This document shows positions 29,836 to 38,583 of a DNA stretch of 64,000 nucleotides, piece by piece. Positions within the stretch are counted from its first letter, which is position 1. The number at the start of each line of letters is the position of its first letter. The stretch comes from Lineus longissimus (Eukaryota > Nemertea > Pilidiophora > Heteronemertea > Lineidae), in contig NC_088326.1 in assembly GCF_910592395.1 (NCBI RefSeq), positions 6,827,001 to 6,891,000 on the forward strand, read 5' to 3'. The notes under the pieces were generated by a model that searched no databases, was not told where the DNA came from, and worked only from the letters and a program-made list of their open reading frames with translations. Both the position numbers and the translations under genes were made by a program.

Positions 29836-30648
29836 TTAGTCTTCTTTATCATCACTATCTGTGATATCCAGACTTTCATCTATTGGTTTGTCACATTCAG
29901 AGACAGTCATACCCGATGTATTCATTGATGATTCCTCATGACAATGGCCTAAAGTAATAAGTGTTGTTGAAGCAAGAGCAGTTAGTGCTCCCATTTTGAT
30001 ACTAACCCATCCAAGCCATTTGTCAAGTTCATTGGTAACGATGTAATCATTTCTGAGGTCATGGTAAAGATTATCCTCGTCATCTATTGGTAATAACCAC
30101 TTTGATAATTTAGTGTAAGCTTAAAGTACTGTCTTACCCAAAGAATCATTAAGTCTGGCAGCCATCTTTGTCTGATAGATTCTGTGGTGTTTTAAGAGTT
30201 CCTTTTTTTGCATATTATCTAAGTCAGTTAAAGTTAGTTGTTTATTAAGTAAATACTTGCTTTTCCCAGTTGCAACTAAAATTTCTAAGTCTTGTTTGGC
30301 TTTAAGGCCACTATCAGTCAAATAGTTCAAATTTTGTTGATTGCTACTTGAACCTTGTTGATTGCTAGTTGAACCTTGTTGGCAACTAGAATTGACTATT
30401 CCTTGACGAGGAGTAACTAAATTTGAACTATTCAACTGCTTGTTTGAAACTTGTTGATTTGTAGTGCAGTTCTGTTGAAAGTTAGTACTGTTCTGTTGGT
30501 AACTACCAGTGTTCTGTTGGTTAGAAGCCCCGACTCGAGCTATGCTCTCAGGACAAAGTCCTACTGGGTTTTGATTGATAACACCAATATGTTTCATTTG
30601 TTGTTCAATTACAGATGATGTCTGACTATTCATTTGCTGACTGTTCAT
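29836..30648 (-). pseudogene. Q/N-rich protein with in-frame stop
   Basis: From ATG 30648 (TTAAATGAAC context), 175 residues rich in QQN and SNQQ repeats (about 40-110, low-complexity, prion-like composition), then a helical segment (LLNKQLTLTDLDNMQKKELL). It stops with TAA at 30121-30123. The same frame stays open for 94 further codons to 29836, with a hydrophobic stretch GWVSIKMGALTALASTTLI and a Ser/Asp-rich end, which suggests one protein interrupted by a nonsense change (or readthrough). Function not recognised. A double hairpin is in frame near the N-terminus. Confidence 0.5.
30533..30565 (+). repeat. Double-hairpin element in the Q/N-rich gene
   Basis: 33 bp, loops TAT and AAA. In frame on the minus strand (around GLCPESIARV). 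Confidence 0.85.
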
Positions 30649-30668
30649 TTAAAATAATAGAAACATGA

Positions 30669-30717
30669 GTGTTAAGTGCAAAATGCTGTTTTCACAAGTT
30701 TATTGCACTTAACACTA
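30669..30717 (-). terminator. Perfect 14-bp inverted repeat at a gene end
   Basis: AGTGTTAAGTGCAA at 30669-30682 pairs with TTGCACTTAACACT at 30704-30717. It covers the last codons and stop (30672) of the minus-strand gene and abuts the double hairpin at 30719. It could mark the transcript 3' end (inference). Confidence 0.5.
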
Positions 30718-31784
30718 GCTCGAGCTATGCTCTCAGGACAAAGTCCGGCTGGTGCTAACTTAATACTACTGATGCAGTTAATGTCTCGACCTGCACTAGC
30801 ACTCAATAAAACATCAAACTGCTTGCCAATATCCTGGTCATATTCCTTCTCAACCTTGTAATTCTGGAAGAAAATACTTTGAGTGAAATCATACCATAAT
30901 CTCTCCAAATCATTACCTCGCTCCTTGTTGGTTAAAAAAGGTCTAAATATTACATAATCAATTTTCATCGTTTTAAAGGCTTGGTGTAAAAATACCTTGT
31001 AGTTAATTGTGACCTTCACACCACAGTAATGCAGAAATCTAAGGAAAGCATAGTACACTAGTCTAAGGTCAGTGATATTCTCATCTGTTAATTGGGGTTT
31101 ACCAATAGCCCTGTTGATAAATTCAATGGCAAGAAACCAGTCATATTCCCCACAGTGAAATTCAACAAGTATGGCCTCGCCATGTAACCCCTTTTCCCGT
31201 AACTTAGAGGGGAGAGGAGTGTTAATACCCATTTTTAAAGCTAAGTGGACTGTACTTTCATATCTCTGCTTACTAAGACATTTTCTGGGACTTGAAAAGT
31301 AGCACTGTAAATACACTTCCACAAAGTCCTTTAAATATTTGAGAACCGATTCAGACAAACGTCTCCATCCAAGCTTTCTAAGAATAATGTCAAAATAACG
31401 AATCTTGTTGTCAATATTGATCTCAAGAGTCTTAAAATCACCATTGTAACTGGTTGCATTACAAACAATGCAGAATTGATACTTCACAGTTTTAGCGGCG
31501 TTCCTGGCTAAATTTAAAGTCTTTTGATACTCAAAAAGTGTCCAACGTTTGCAATTACGGCAGAATTGGGCATTAGTGTTGGTACTGACGTCATATTCTT
31601 TCATTCTTGGCAGGACTACTTTGTGTGTCTCAGTAGGCTTATCAAATTTCCCACTGTCATAATTCTTGCTGACATTTTCTTCACTAAAATTTCTATCCAT
31701 GACCCTAGGACGAATGTATCCTTTAAGATTCTCACTGTTCCACTCACTAGCATAATAATCTTTTAATGAGATGTATTTATTCAT
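30672..31784 (-). CDS. Polinton protein of unknown function with a zinc-ribbon-like region
   Basis: 370 residues, open throughout. Two Cys pairs (FCRNCKRW and FCIVCNAT, about residues 75 and 104) could form one zinc ribbon. The rest is mixed helix and strand (YLKDFVEVYLQCYFSSPRKC, RYESTVHLALKMGINTPL), with no catalytic motif that I recognise. I looked for the His-Asp/Glu-Cys arrangement of the adenovirus-type protease expected in Polintons and did not find it. The last residues (about 345-370) include an in-frame double hairpin and the 14-bp inverted repeat, so the native C-terminus may be shorter. Flanked by minus-strand genes on both sides. Confidence 0.5.
   Translation of the reverse strand: MNKYISLKDYYASEWNSENLKGYIRPRVMDRNFSEENVSKNYDSGKFDKPTETHKVVLPRMKEYDVSTNTNAQFCRNCKRWTLFEYQKTLNLARNAAKTVKYQFCIVCNATSYNGDFKTLEINIDNKIRYFDIILRKLGWRRLSESVLKYLKDFVEVYLQCYFSSPRKCLSKQRYESTVHLALKMGINTPLPSKLREKGLHGEAILVEFHCGEYDWFLAIEFINRAIGKPQLTDENITDLRLVYYAFLRFLHYCGVKVTINYKVFLHQAFKTMKIDYVIFRPFLTNKERGNDLERLWYDFTQSIFFQNYKVEKEYDQDIGKQFDVLLSASAGRDINCISSIKLAPAGLCPESIARASVKCNKLVKTAFCT
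30719..30751 (+). repeat. Double-hairpin element at the C-terminus of the 370-residue protein
   Basis: Stems GAGC/GCTC (loop TAT) and GGAC/GTCC (loop AAA), in frame on the minus strand (GLCPESIARA). Confidence 0.85.
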
Positions 31785-31834
31785 ATTTACATGATAATTA
31801 TTTTTTTAAACATTGTTTTTTGATAGAAGTTCAC

Positions 31835-33345
31835 CTAAGACCTTTTACGTGATTTTAAGGCTTTACGTGATTTTAAGGCTTTAACACCCCCAATTAAACC
31901 ATAGATTATGGAGCTCACAATAGCAATAACTGCTATGATCAGATGTTCAGCTAGAAAGCCAACAACTGCACCAAATGTTTTCAGGAGAAATGAAACGATA
32001 GAACCGATGATTCCAGGTAAAGCCGCAGCTGATTTCTAGGCCAGTTCTTTTAGCCATTCAGCAAACTTCTTGAGACCTTCTTTTACTTTATCTGGTATTG
32101 ATGGTTTTGGTCCTGGCCCAGGTCCTGGAGTTGGGTCTGGTCCTGGAGTTGGGTCTGGTCCTGGAGTTGGTTTTACAGATTTAGTGGCACCACTTAAAAC
32201 ACTACTGATACTGAGACCTAGAGTTGTAAATGTCCTTACAACAGCTGTTATTATGGCGCTAATGGTTACACCATACGTCTTAAAAAGTAACTTTATTCTG
32301 TCCTTTAGAGGAATAGTTGAATCTGGTTTCTTTAGAACATCAACAATTAAACGTTTAATTCTTCTAGTTTGTGACTCCCTGTCATTGTCTAACCTCCATA
32401 CCTTTGACATTTCCTCATACAATTTATTATTTAGTTCATCTATTTGCTTTTTCAACTCCCCCGTATCTTCAGAATCTTCTTCTACAGACTCTAAAATTAG
32501 TCTCTTGTTAAATTACGAAGTTTATTTTCTAATTCCTCTATTTGCATGTCCTTATCCCTCTTTACTGCAGCTAGATCATCACCAGCCTGTTTTAACCCTC
32601 TAAGTTCTCTCAAGGCAGATTCAGTAAAACCCAGTGTTTTAAGTTCATCATCATTAGAATCTATCAGTTTATCTATTGGTTGGTTTGAACTGTTTACCTC
32701 ATTAATTAATATATCTGTTTGAGTGGATGCAGATTTAGGTTCCCTTACTGATTCCTGGCCTTCCATAGGTGCCATTCTATGTCCTTCCATAGGTGCTGGT
32801 TCATCAGGTGCAATCATACCTTTTAAATAATTAACAAAATTAGTACCAAACTCATTCTTTAAAGTTGTTTCAGCAAAGAAGCTTCCATCACCCTTAGTTA
32901 AAGGAATTAACTTTATGTCTTCTCTATCCTTATTACGCCAGTCAAATAAATTTTCGTTTCCTAGTTTACCTTTTATCAAATCAAATTCATACTGTGTTGT
33001 CGGCCAATAATAAAGTTTGTTTCCATCGTAACTAATGTGTGGTGCAAGATTACTCAATTTGTTCTTGTCATATTTCCATTTTGCTCTTTCCAATGCTGTA
33101 TCAAGTTTACCCTCTACTTCAGCGTAATTAAACTCCTTTTCCATCAATTCAGGGGCAATACCTCTTGCTCTATCTGGAGTTGTAGTGAATGAAGTTTCAG
33201 TAGTAAGATTTGTATTACCTGTGTTGTATGTTGTGCCGTCATCTTGAAAATTTCTATTGGTTTCACCTGTATTAGGATCATCCACATTATGAATGTAATT
33301 ATGATCGTAATCATCCATTTCATAATCTTCACCTCCTTCAGCCAT
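31835..33345 (-). pseudogene. Large Polinton virion-type protein with C-terminal hydrophobic region, frame-broken
   Basis: Three consecutive pieces. 33345-32497: acidic N-terminus, then a conserved middle (KWKYDKNKLSNLAPHISYDG, YYWPTTQYEFDLIKGKLG) and a coiled-coil-like end. 32455-32036 in another frame: coiled coil, a helix set, a PTPGPD repeat (18-bp units at about 32105-32165) and an amphipathic end. The frame then stays open past a TAG at 32036-32038 to a stop at 31835-31837, encoding a hydrophobic region (ALPGIIGSIVSFLLKTFGAV). I recognise this last motif from other animal Polintons. Breaks are a frameshift near 32500 and the in-frame TAG. Probably a structural or membrane protein of the virion. 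Confidence 0.6.
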
Positions 33346-33355
33346 AATTACTTAT

Positions 33356-34714
33356 TTATCTAACCATAAAAACAATCAATGTACCAACAACTGAGTAAAG
33401 CATGAATTTAATTGTTTCATGAGTATCATCCTCCCTCTCAACTTTGGTGCCCCGTTTAGTAGTAGGAGTATTCTTTGATGTTTCAGTTGTTTTTGGTGAA
33501 TCAACATTACTCTTTGGTGTATGACTGGTCTTGACAGTATCAACACTACTCTTAACTCTTATTTTCTTAGAACTATTTCCTTCCATCAGTGGTGGTGGTA
33601 AGGTCTTTTTGTGGTTAATGTCATTCTTACCAGGTTTAGCATTTTTTGGTGCTATTAAAATGTTATTATTGTAGTTATCCAGCTTACCAATAACGAGTAC
33701 CATATTTGACCCTATGACATACAATCCTGATGCTATTACATAATCTAGTCTTGTATGAGTGTCACTCACTGCTTTTTGATATCTTTGAATTGAAGTGGGA
33801 ATATCAGGATGTTGATTAATCGAGTCCTTTAATAGTTTGTTAAATTCCTTCTGGGCATCCAATTCTGTACCCGGTACTCCAATTATTGGTGTTCTGGTCA
33901 ACGCCTGAGCACCCAGAATACAGTAAACATATGTTCTTATTGTGTCATTCAACCTCTCTATTCCAGGATTAGAGAAACCATTTGATTTAAATATCATGAA
34001 TTGTTGATAGGTTTGACATTCATTTTGTGTAATTACATCAAATACATTCTTGTGTTGTTTCACATGATACTTAATGAAGGTATCTGGATATTTGAAATTA
34101 GCCATTCCAGCATCCCAATCAGATTTAAACATTGGTGGCATTCTATTCTCGTGAACTTGCATGAGGAAGAAATTGATTTTAGAATCATTGATGTAATATC
34201 CGGGATCAGTTATGTTTGGGTTGTAATCCGGTACACTCCAGGAAGTCCACCCCTCATTACTTTCAAACACTGAAAAATCATATTCGTCTTTTAAACCAAA
34301 TTCACTCAATAACCCTCCTAGTTTCCTACGGTTAATGTTATTGTTTGTCTCATTGAAATCACTTTCACCTGGAATTGGTATCTCTAGATTCTTCATGATC
34401 TTCAATATTTGATAGTAAACATGAAATCTGTAAATTGACCTTATCAATGGGTCACTGTGATTCAAGTGATCATCTATTGAAATACCACAACCGGTAGTAG
34501 CAAACCAAACAGCCATGTTAAATTGGTTCTGGTAAAACGATAATGGATTCTTTTCCAGTCGCAGACAGTCTTTCTTATTTTTCAGGCTCAAAAACCCAGG
34601 TGTTATCTTAGTTTCTTGTAGTCTGAAGAAATTGTTACTGTTAACAGTTACTTCTAAATTAAAGAAGTCATAGGTGAATTTACTTTTATGTTGATTTGCT
34701 ATTGGATAATACAT
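33356..34714 (-). CDS. Conserved Polinton protein with C-terminal membrane anchor
   Basis: 452 residues, intact. Landmarks that I recall from many animal Polintons: MAVWFATTGCGISIDDHL (about 68-85), IRSIYRFHVYYQILKIM (about 91-107), and RLNDTIRTYVYCILGAQALT (about 254-273). A long Ser/Thr/Lys/Pro-rich linker (about 360-430) ends in a C-terminal membrane helix, MLYSVVGTLIVFMV. Function unknown; virion or assembly role suspected. Starts in TTAAATGT only 10 bp inside the right TIR, so the promoter must lie in the TIR itself. It ends 11 bp before the next minus-strand gene. Confidence 0.65.
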   Translation of the reverse strand: MYYPIANQHKSKFTYDFFNLEVTVNSNNFFRLQETKITPGFLSLKNKKDCLRLEKNPLSFYQNQFNMAVWFATTGCGISIDDHLNHSDPLIRSIYRFHVYYQILKIMKNLEIPIPGESDFNETNNNINRRKLGGLLSEFGLKDEYDFSVFESNEGWTSWSVPDYNPNITDPGYYINDSKINFFLMQVHENRMPPMFKSDWDAGMANFKYPDTFIKYHVKQHKNVFDVITQNECQTYQQFMIFKSNGFSNPGIERLNDTIRTYVYCILGAQALTRTPIIGVPGTELDAQKEFNKLLKDSINQHPDIPTSIQRYQKAVSDTHTRLDYVIASGLYVIGSNMVLVIGKLDNYNNNILIAPKNAKPGKNDINHKKTLPPPLMEGNSSKKIRVKSSVDTVKTSHTPKSNVDSPKTTETSKNTPTTKRGTKVEREDDTHETIKFMLYSVVGTLIVFMVR

Positions 34715-34723
34715 TTAATTTAC

Positions 34724-34941
34724 TTGAATTTTTCCTTGAATTTTGGATAATGAAGACAGTAAAAGGCCATTTATTTTAAGGAATTAACCCATTGAGCTGT
34801 AGTATTCCCTAAGTAATATACATATGAGGCGGCTGGTTCTTAGGGGTTTCTAAGCTAATTTGAGACAAAAAGGCCTGTAAGGGATTTTGTCAAAATAGCT
34901 TCAAAATACCTAGATTCCTATCACCTCATATATATATTACT
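34724..34941. repeat. Right terminal inverted repeat of the Polinton
   Basis: Reverse complement of 12031-12250 with scattered differences. The outer 130 bp (34812-34941) is again an imperfect palindrome with AGTAATATA at its inner end and TATATTACT at the outer end. It probably contains the promoter of the leftward gene cluster starting at 34714. Confidence 0.95.
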
Positions 34942-35387
34942 GCTGTTAAACATTGTGTAGACGTGTAATTGTGTTTCAATTAAGTAATGAAATAAATTTG
35001 CAGCGGGGTGCGCGCAATACGAAGGAACAGCACTGAAAAATTCAGAATTTTCATAAATACCCGGATGTTCTAAAAATAGCAGCTAATGAAAATACGCGTT
35101 TCATGGCGCTGATTGACCTTTGACCCTCGCAAACATGTGGTTTTATCTGTCATCATGACTCAAATACAACCGACGCTCTGATTGGGCGCTTTTTTTTCTA
35201 CCGCTACAATCCGTCTGAAGGGCATGGATTTCCCCAGGGGTTTGTAATAGCGAGAGCTGGAGCATATGGAAAACCACTGGGTGCCGAGGATGACATGTAT
35301 TAGGTATGAACTGGCAACATCATTGGTGAAAGGTATCTGGAATCCTGGACAACTTTAATACCGGAAGTTGAAATAATGATAACCTAC
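34942..35387. other. Right target duplication and remainder of the host intron
   Basis: 34942-34947 is GCTGTT, the second copy of the target duplication. The rest is intron of the minus-strand gene up to the donor at 35387; no other feature seen. Confidence 0.7.
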
Positions 35388-35615
35388 CTGAGTAGTAGGT
35401 ACTTTCAATTTCAGAAGAACACCGCAAACCCTCTCTGACGACAATAGTGTGATGATGCATGTTTTCTTCTGGGAAGAGGTGGGACCCACAGACGTACAAC
35501 AGTTCCTCCTTTACTTGTCTCAAGACAATGACCTGTCTCGTAGTCAGCTTGGCTTTAGAATATACTACTCGTCGTTTTCCACATTCACAGCAGTCAACAA
35601 AGTCACGGGCCTTTT
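35388..35615 (-). CDS. Penultimate exon of the transposase-like gene (Cys block)
   Basis: Acceptor TTTTTCAG before 35615 and donor GTAGGT after 35388. Encodes DCCECGKRRVVYSKAKLTTR, then LLYVCGSHLF and a segment ending in STYYS. Joins in phase with the exons at 36123-35880 and 11738-11488. Confidence 0.6.
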
Positions 35616-35879
35616 CTGAAAAATAGGAAAATGCTACATGAACAAACATCACAAAAATTAAGGAAGATTCTGTGTCTTGTACCTGACCTAAGTTTTCCTC
35701 AACTCACCATACCATTGATAAACTCTTGGTGCAAAGCAAGTCATTAAACTTTAAATAAAATCTTCATTCTTCCTACAGGTATAAAAACCTCCTACTCTAG
35801 TCCAAGTCTGTTTTGATAAAACAGTAAGGCCCACTACACAAATTGTAGTGGCCTCATTAACCAAGAACATGCTACCTAC

Positions 35880-36123
35880 CTCCCTTGAGGACAGCATTGT
35901 GGGCCTTGTCTGCTGAAGTGCTCCAGAACTTCTTTTTCTGAAGGGATGGCCGGTCATCGTCAGTAGTTGGTTTGCCATAGACGTCTTCGAATGGCAAATA
36001 ACACGGGTTGTTCCTGTCGTAGACAGAGTTTGGCAGGAAGTGGAGATTTTCAAAGATCTCTGCAGGAAGCCTAGGCGGGAACATAGTACAATACGAGCAG
36101 TCAGCCGATGTACATTTTTTGAC
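35880..36123 (-). CDS. Cys-rich middle exon of the transposase-like gene
   Basis: Acceptor TTCATTCAG and donor GTAGGT. Encodes KKCTSADCSYCTMFPPRLP and LPFEDVYGKPTTDDDRPSLQ, matching my memory of the family order after the DDE-like core. Joins in phase on both sides. Confidence 0.6.
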
Positions 36124-36273
36124 CTGAATGAAATGAAAACATTGATTAATATTGGCCAATATTCACATATCATGATTGCAACAAGTGAGGCACATCAAGA
36201 AGTATCAAACTATCAAACTGGAACAGTTTAATACAAGAATGAACGTTTCCACCATACAGTACTAGGACCTTAC

Positions 36274-37218
36274 CTGGAATGAATAGTGCCGCTCCCTTGT
36301 GTGTTTCGTCATGAAGTTCTTCAAAGCAGGGCTACGATTGGGGAGTTTTGTAACATCGAGGGAGGTGATGTTCAGGTTTTTATCCAAAATCCTAGCCAGA
36401 TCAGTGAATACGTCAACCATAGCCTCATCCTGTGGTGGATCAACTGTTTCGATACATTCTCCCTTGTAACGCAGACGACTAAATCGCTCCTTCAACAAGT
36501 CAGTCACTGGTTCCATCGATCCTTTCAGTGCAGCTCCAAAATCTGGATGTTCGCCAGCCTCAATGCGAACGCTTTTCATTGCCGACTTGGACTTCATTGC
36601 CTTTTCGTGGCTATCATCATCCATTTTGTCCCGCGTGAGGGCAACATTCTGCAGTGCTATATTCAATGTTGACATAATACGTTCTGCCGGATTAACCCAA
36701 CTAGCATGTGGGGCAGTTCTAATAGCAACGTACATATACAAATTGAGTGCCATGAACTGAAGTACTACAGCAACTTTCACTGATATGAAGTTAGTCCTGT
36801 GATCAGGACCACCATCACTGAAGGTGAAAAGAATCGGCTTGGAGAGGTCAACGTCATCGTCGCTGTGAATGTCACGCATCAGCTTGATCATCTCCCCAGC
36901 ATGTCTTGCGGCAGAAGACGGACTGAATATCTTATCCTTGCTGGCAACGTGAACTTTCCCACTGTAAAAACCATCTTCCAGCACTTCAGGAATGTCTATG
37001 AGGAATGTAACGGAAGGGACTATCCCGCATGTGTGGAAGTCATGGTCAGCAGCAGCAAGTGTAGGACCGTTTACCACAACTGGTGCACCATGATGCACGC
37101 GGACACCTGTTGATATGGCTACACCGGGTTCAACCACAGGTACAATCGATTTGTCATCAACACAAACGAGAACTGAATGCGACCTCAAGCTTATCGCCAT
37201 CTGACGAAGCATCTTCCA
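36274..37218 (-). CDS. DDE-like core of the transposase-like gene (part 2)
   Basis: About 315 residues. Landmarks: VLVCVDDKSIVPVVEPGV, AADHDFHTCGIVPSV, FTFSDGGPDHRTNFISVKV and TAPHASWVNPAERIMSTLNI, arranged like the Asp, Asp and Glu-containing blocks of an RNase-H-fold transposase or integrase. The donor is GTAAGG at 36273. The 5' side is cut by the gypsy element; the exon continues at 42732 with the frame compatible across the 5-bp target. Confidence 0.6.
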
Positions 37219-37223
37219 CTGGT

Positions 37224-37356
37224 TATAAAGCTTATAAACGGCTGAGAGAATGAAATTAAGAAGACATGTTCGTGGTGGTACACGTATATATTCTTAACAA
37301 TGAAAAACAACATATATCAATAGGCGGCAGCACTAATCAATGACAATATCGTTACA
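37224..37356 (-). repeat. 3' LTR of the gypsy element
   Basis: 133 bp; matches 42587-42726 except for a small insertion and few substitutions. Very short for a gypsy LTR. Confidence 0.9.
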
Positions 37357-38583
37357 TCTCCCCCTTTATGCAGCTATCAAGTTGAACCCGGACCCCCCCC
37401 CCTCAGGCATCGTCGTTCACTCGCCATAATTCGTCGAGTCCCCGTGTTCTAGATTGTATCCTTTGGTCGAATCCTTGACAAGCAGTTTTTCTGCGACAGG
37501 CGTGTTGGCGCGAGTGACTCGAAAACTGAAAAAGAACTAACGCGAGTGCCCGACCCTATCGGCGCATCGCGATATTAGTTCTCCGTCGATTTGCTGACGT
37601 CTGACTGCCGAGTGCCTCGACATCGGGACATGTGCGAGCGCAAGCATGATGGAGGACCAGGGTGCTAACGGAGTAGGGGCTGTCAGGTGAATAGTCCCGA
37701 TTTTTAATCATCGTATTGTGTGAAAGTAGCCTGTTATTGTACATTTTGCAACTTCGAGAGTTTATGATTCGTTTGCCTTTTGCTGGGTTTATCTCGGCAA
37801 CAGTTAGGTTGGAAAACAGACCGAAGAACATCGCAGTTGGATTTTGTCCAAGAATAGATTTTCCGACTACAACGATACATGCATGCTACCTATGCATCCG
37901 GAGCGAGTCCCCACCTGCTCTACACAGGAGTTAATGGATAAGACGAGTGCCCCAATCGCAACACATGACCCTAAAGTGAATCCCAACCTAGCACTTTCTA
38001 TGGTACTGGCGTATCCATGTCGAGTCTCCAACACACAAAATATTGCAGACTGGCGAGTTAGAGTCGAGTGCCTGAGGAGGGGGGTGTCCGGGATCAACTT
38101 GATAGCTGCATTAAGCTAATCAACTCATAATGTCCACACTTGCTGAAATTGAACCATTCATAAGACAGCACTTACACGGTTTGAACACAGAATGCATTTC
38201 CTAGAACACGACGGTACACACGCAAATTATATATAACTTTTGCTGATAACACAACGTCAACACAACTTGAATCCTTACGAATTACTCCAACAAATTACTA
38301 CTGTTCGGTAACTGGTAGCGCAAACTATGGAAGCACTTACAACTTTAAATTCACTATGATCTCACTAATTATGAACTTGTTATGAACTCGTGGTTAACCT
38401 TAACCTTCATCTTCATGATTTAACTATATGGAACTGGTAAAGTACACAAACACAAGAAGCTGAAATACAACGACAGTCCAACATCGAGATAACACACAAA
38501 GTAAACTTGTCATATACACCACACAAGTATACTGAAAATCACCATGTCTATAATATAACATTCTCAACTCTCACTCTCAGCAA

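Larger units (their letters stand above)
12031..34941. mobile_element. Polinton/Maverick element, 22.9 kb, complete borders
   Basis: Termini are 5'-AG...CT-3', TIRs are about 220 bp, and the flanking 6-bp direct repeat GCTGTT is perfect. Contents match the Polinton set: major capsid (13525), penton-like capsid proteins (15198, 28391), packaging ATPase (16416), integrase with chromodomain (17041), DNA polymerase B (20249-28334) and several conserved membrane proteins. The left 1.3 kb is non-coding with tandem repeats; genes then run almost without gaps to within 10 bp of the right TIR. Damage is extensive, so this copy is probably not autonomous, though some breaks could be assembly errors. 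No cysteine protease was recognised. It sits in an intron of the minus-strand gene. Confidence 0.97.

Noticed and set aside
29800-29840. Another double-hairpin copy near CGAACTATGATC
   Set aside because: Only one imperfect stem is present and the second hairpin is missing; could be a decayed copy, but not supportable.
18624-30751. Hammerhead-type ribozymes in the double-hairpin repeats
   Set aside because: Some copies contain GAGGACGAAGTCCGA, which recalls a hammerhead stem II, but the required CUGAUGA and GAAA core strands and the NUH cleavage site are not arranged correctly, and loops vary freely.
30672-31784. Polinton cysteine protease
   Set aside because: Size and position would fit, but I could not find the His, Asp/Glu and Cys motifs of the adenain family.
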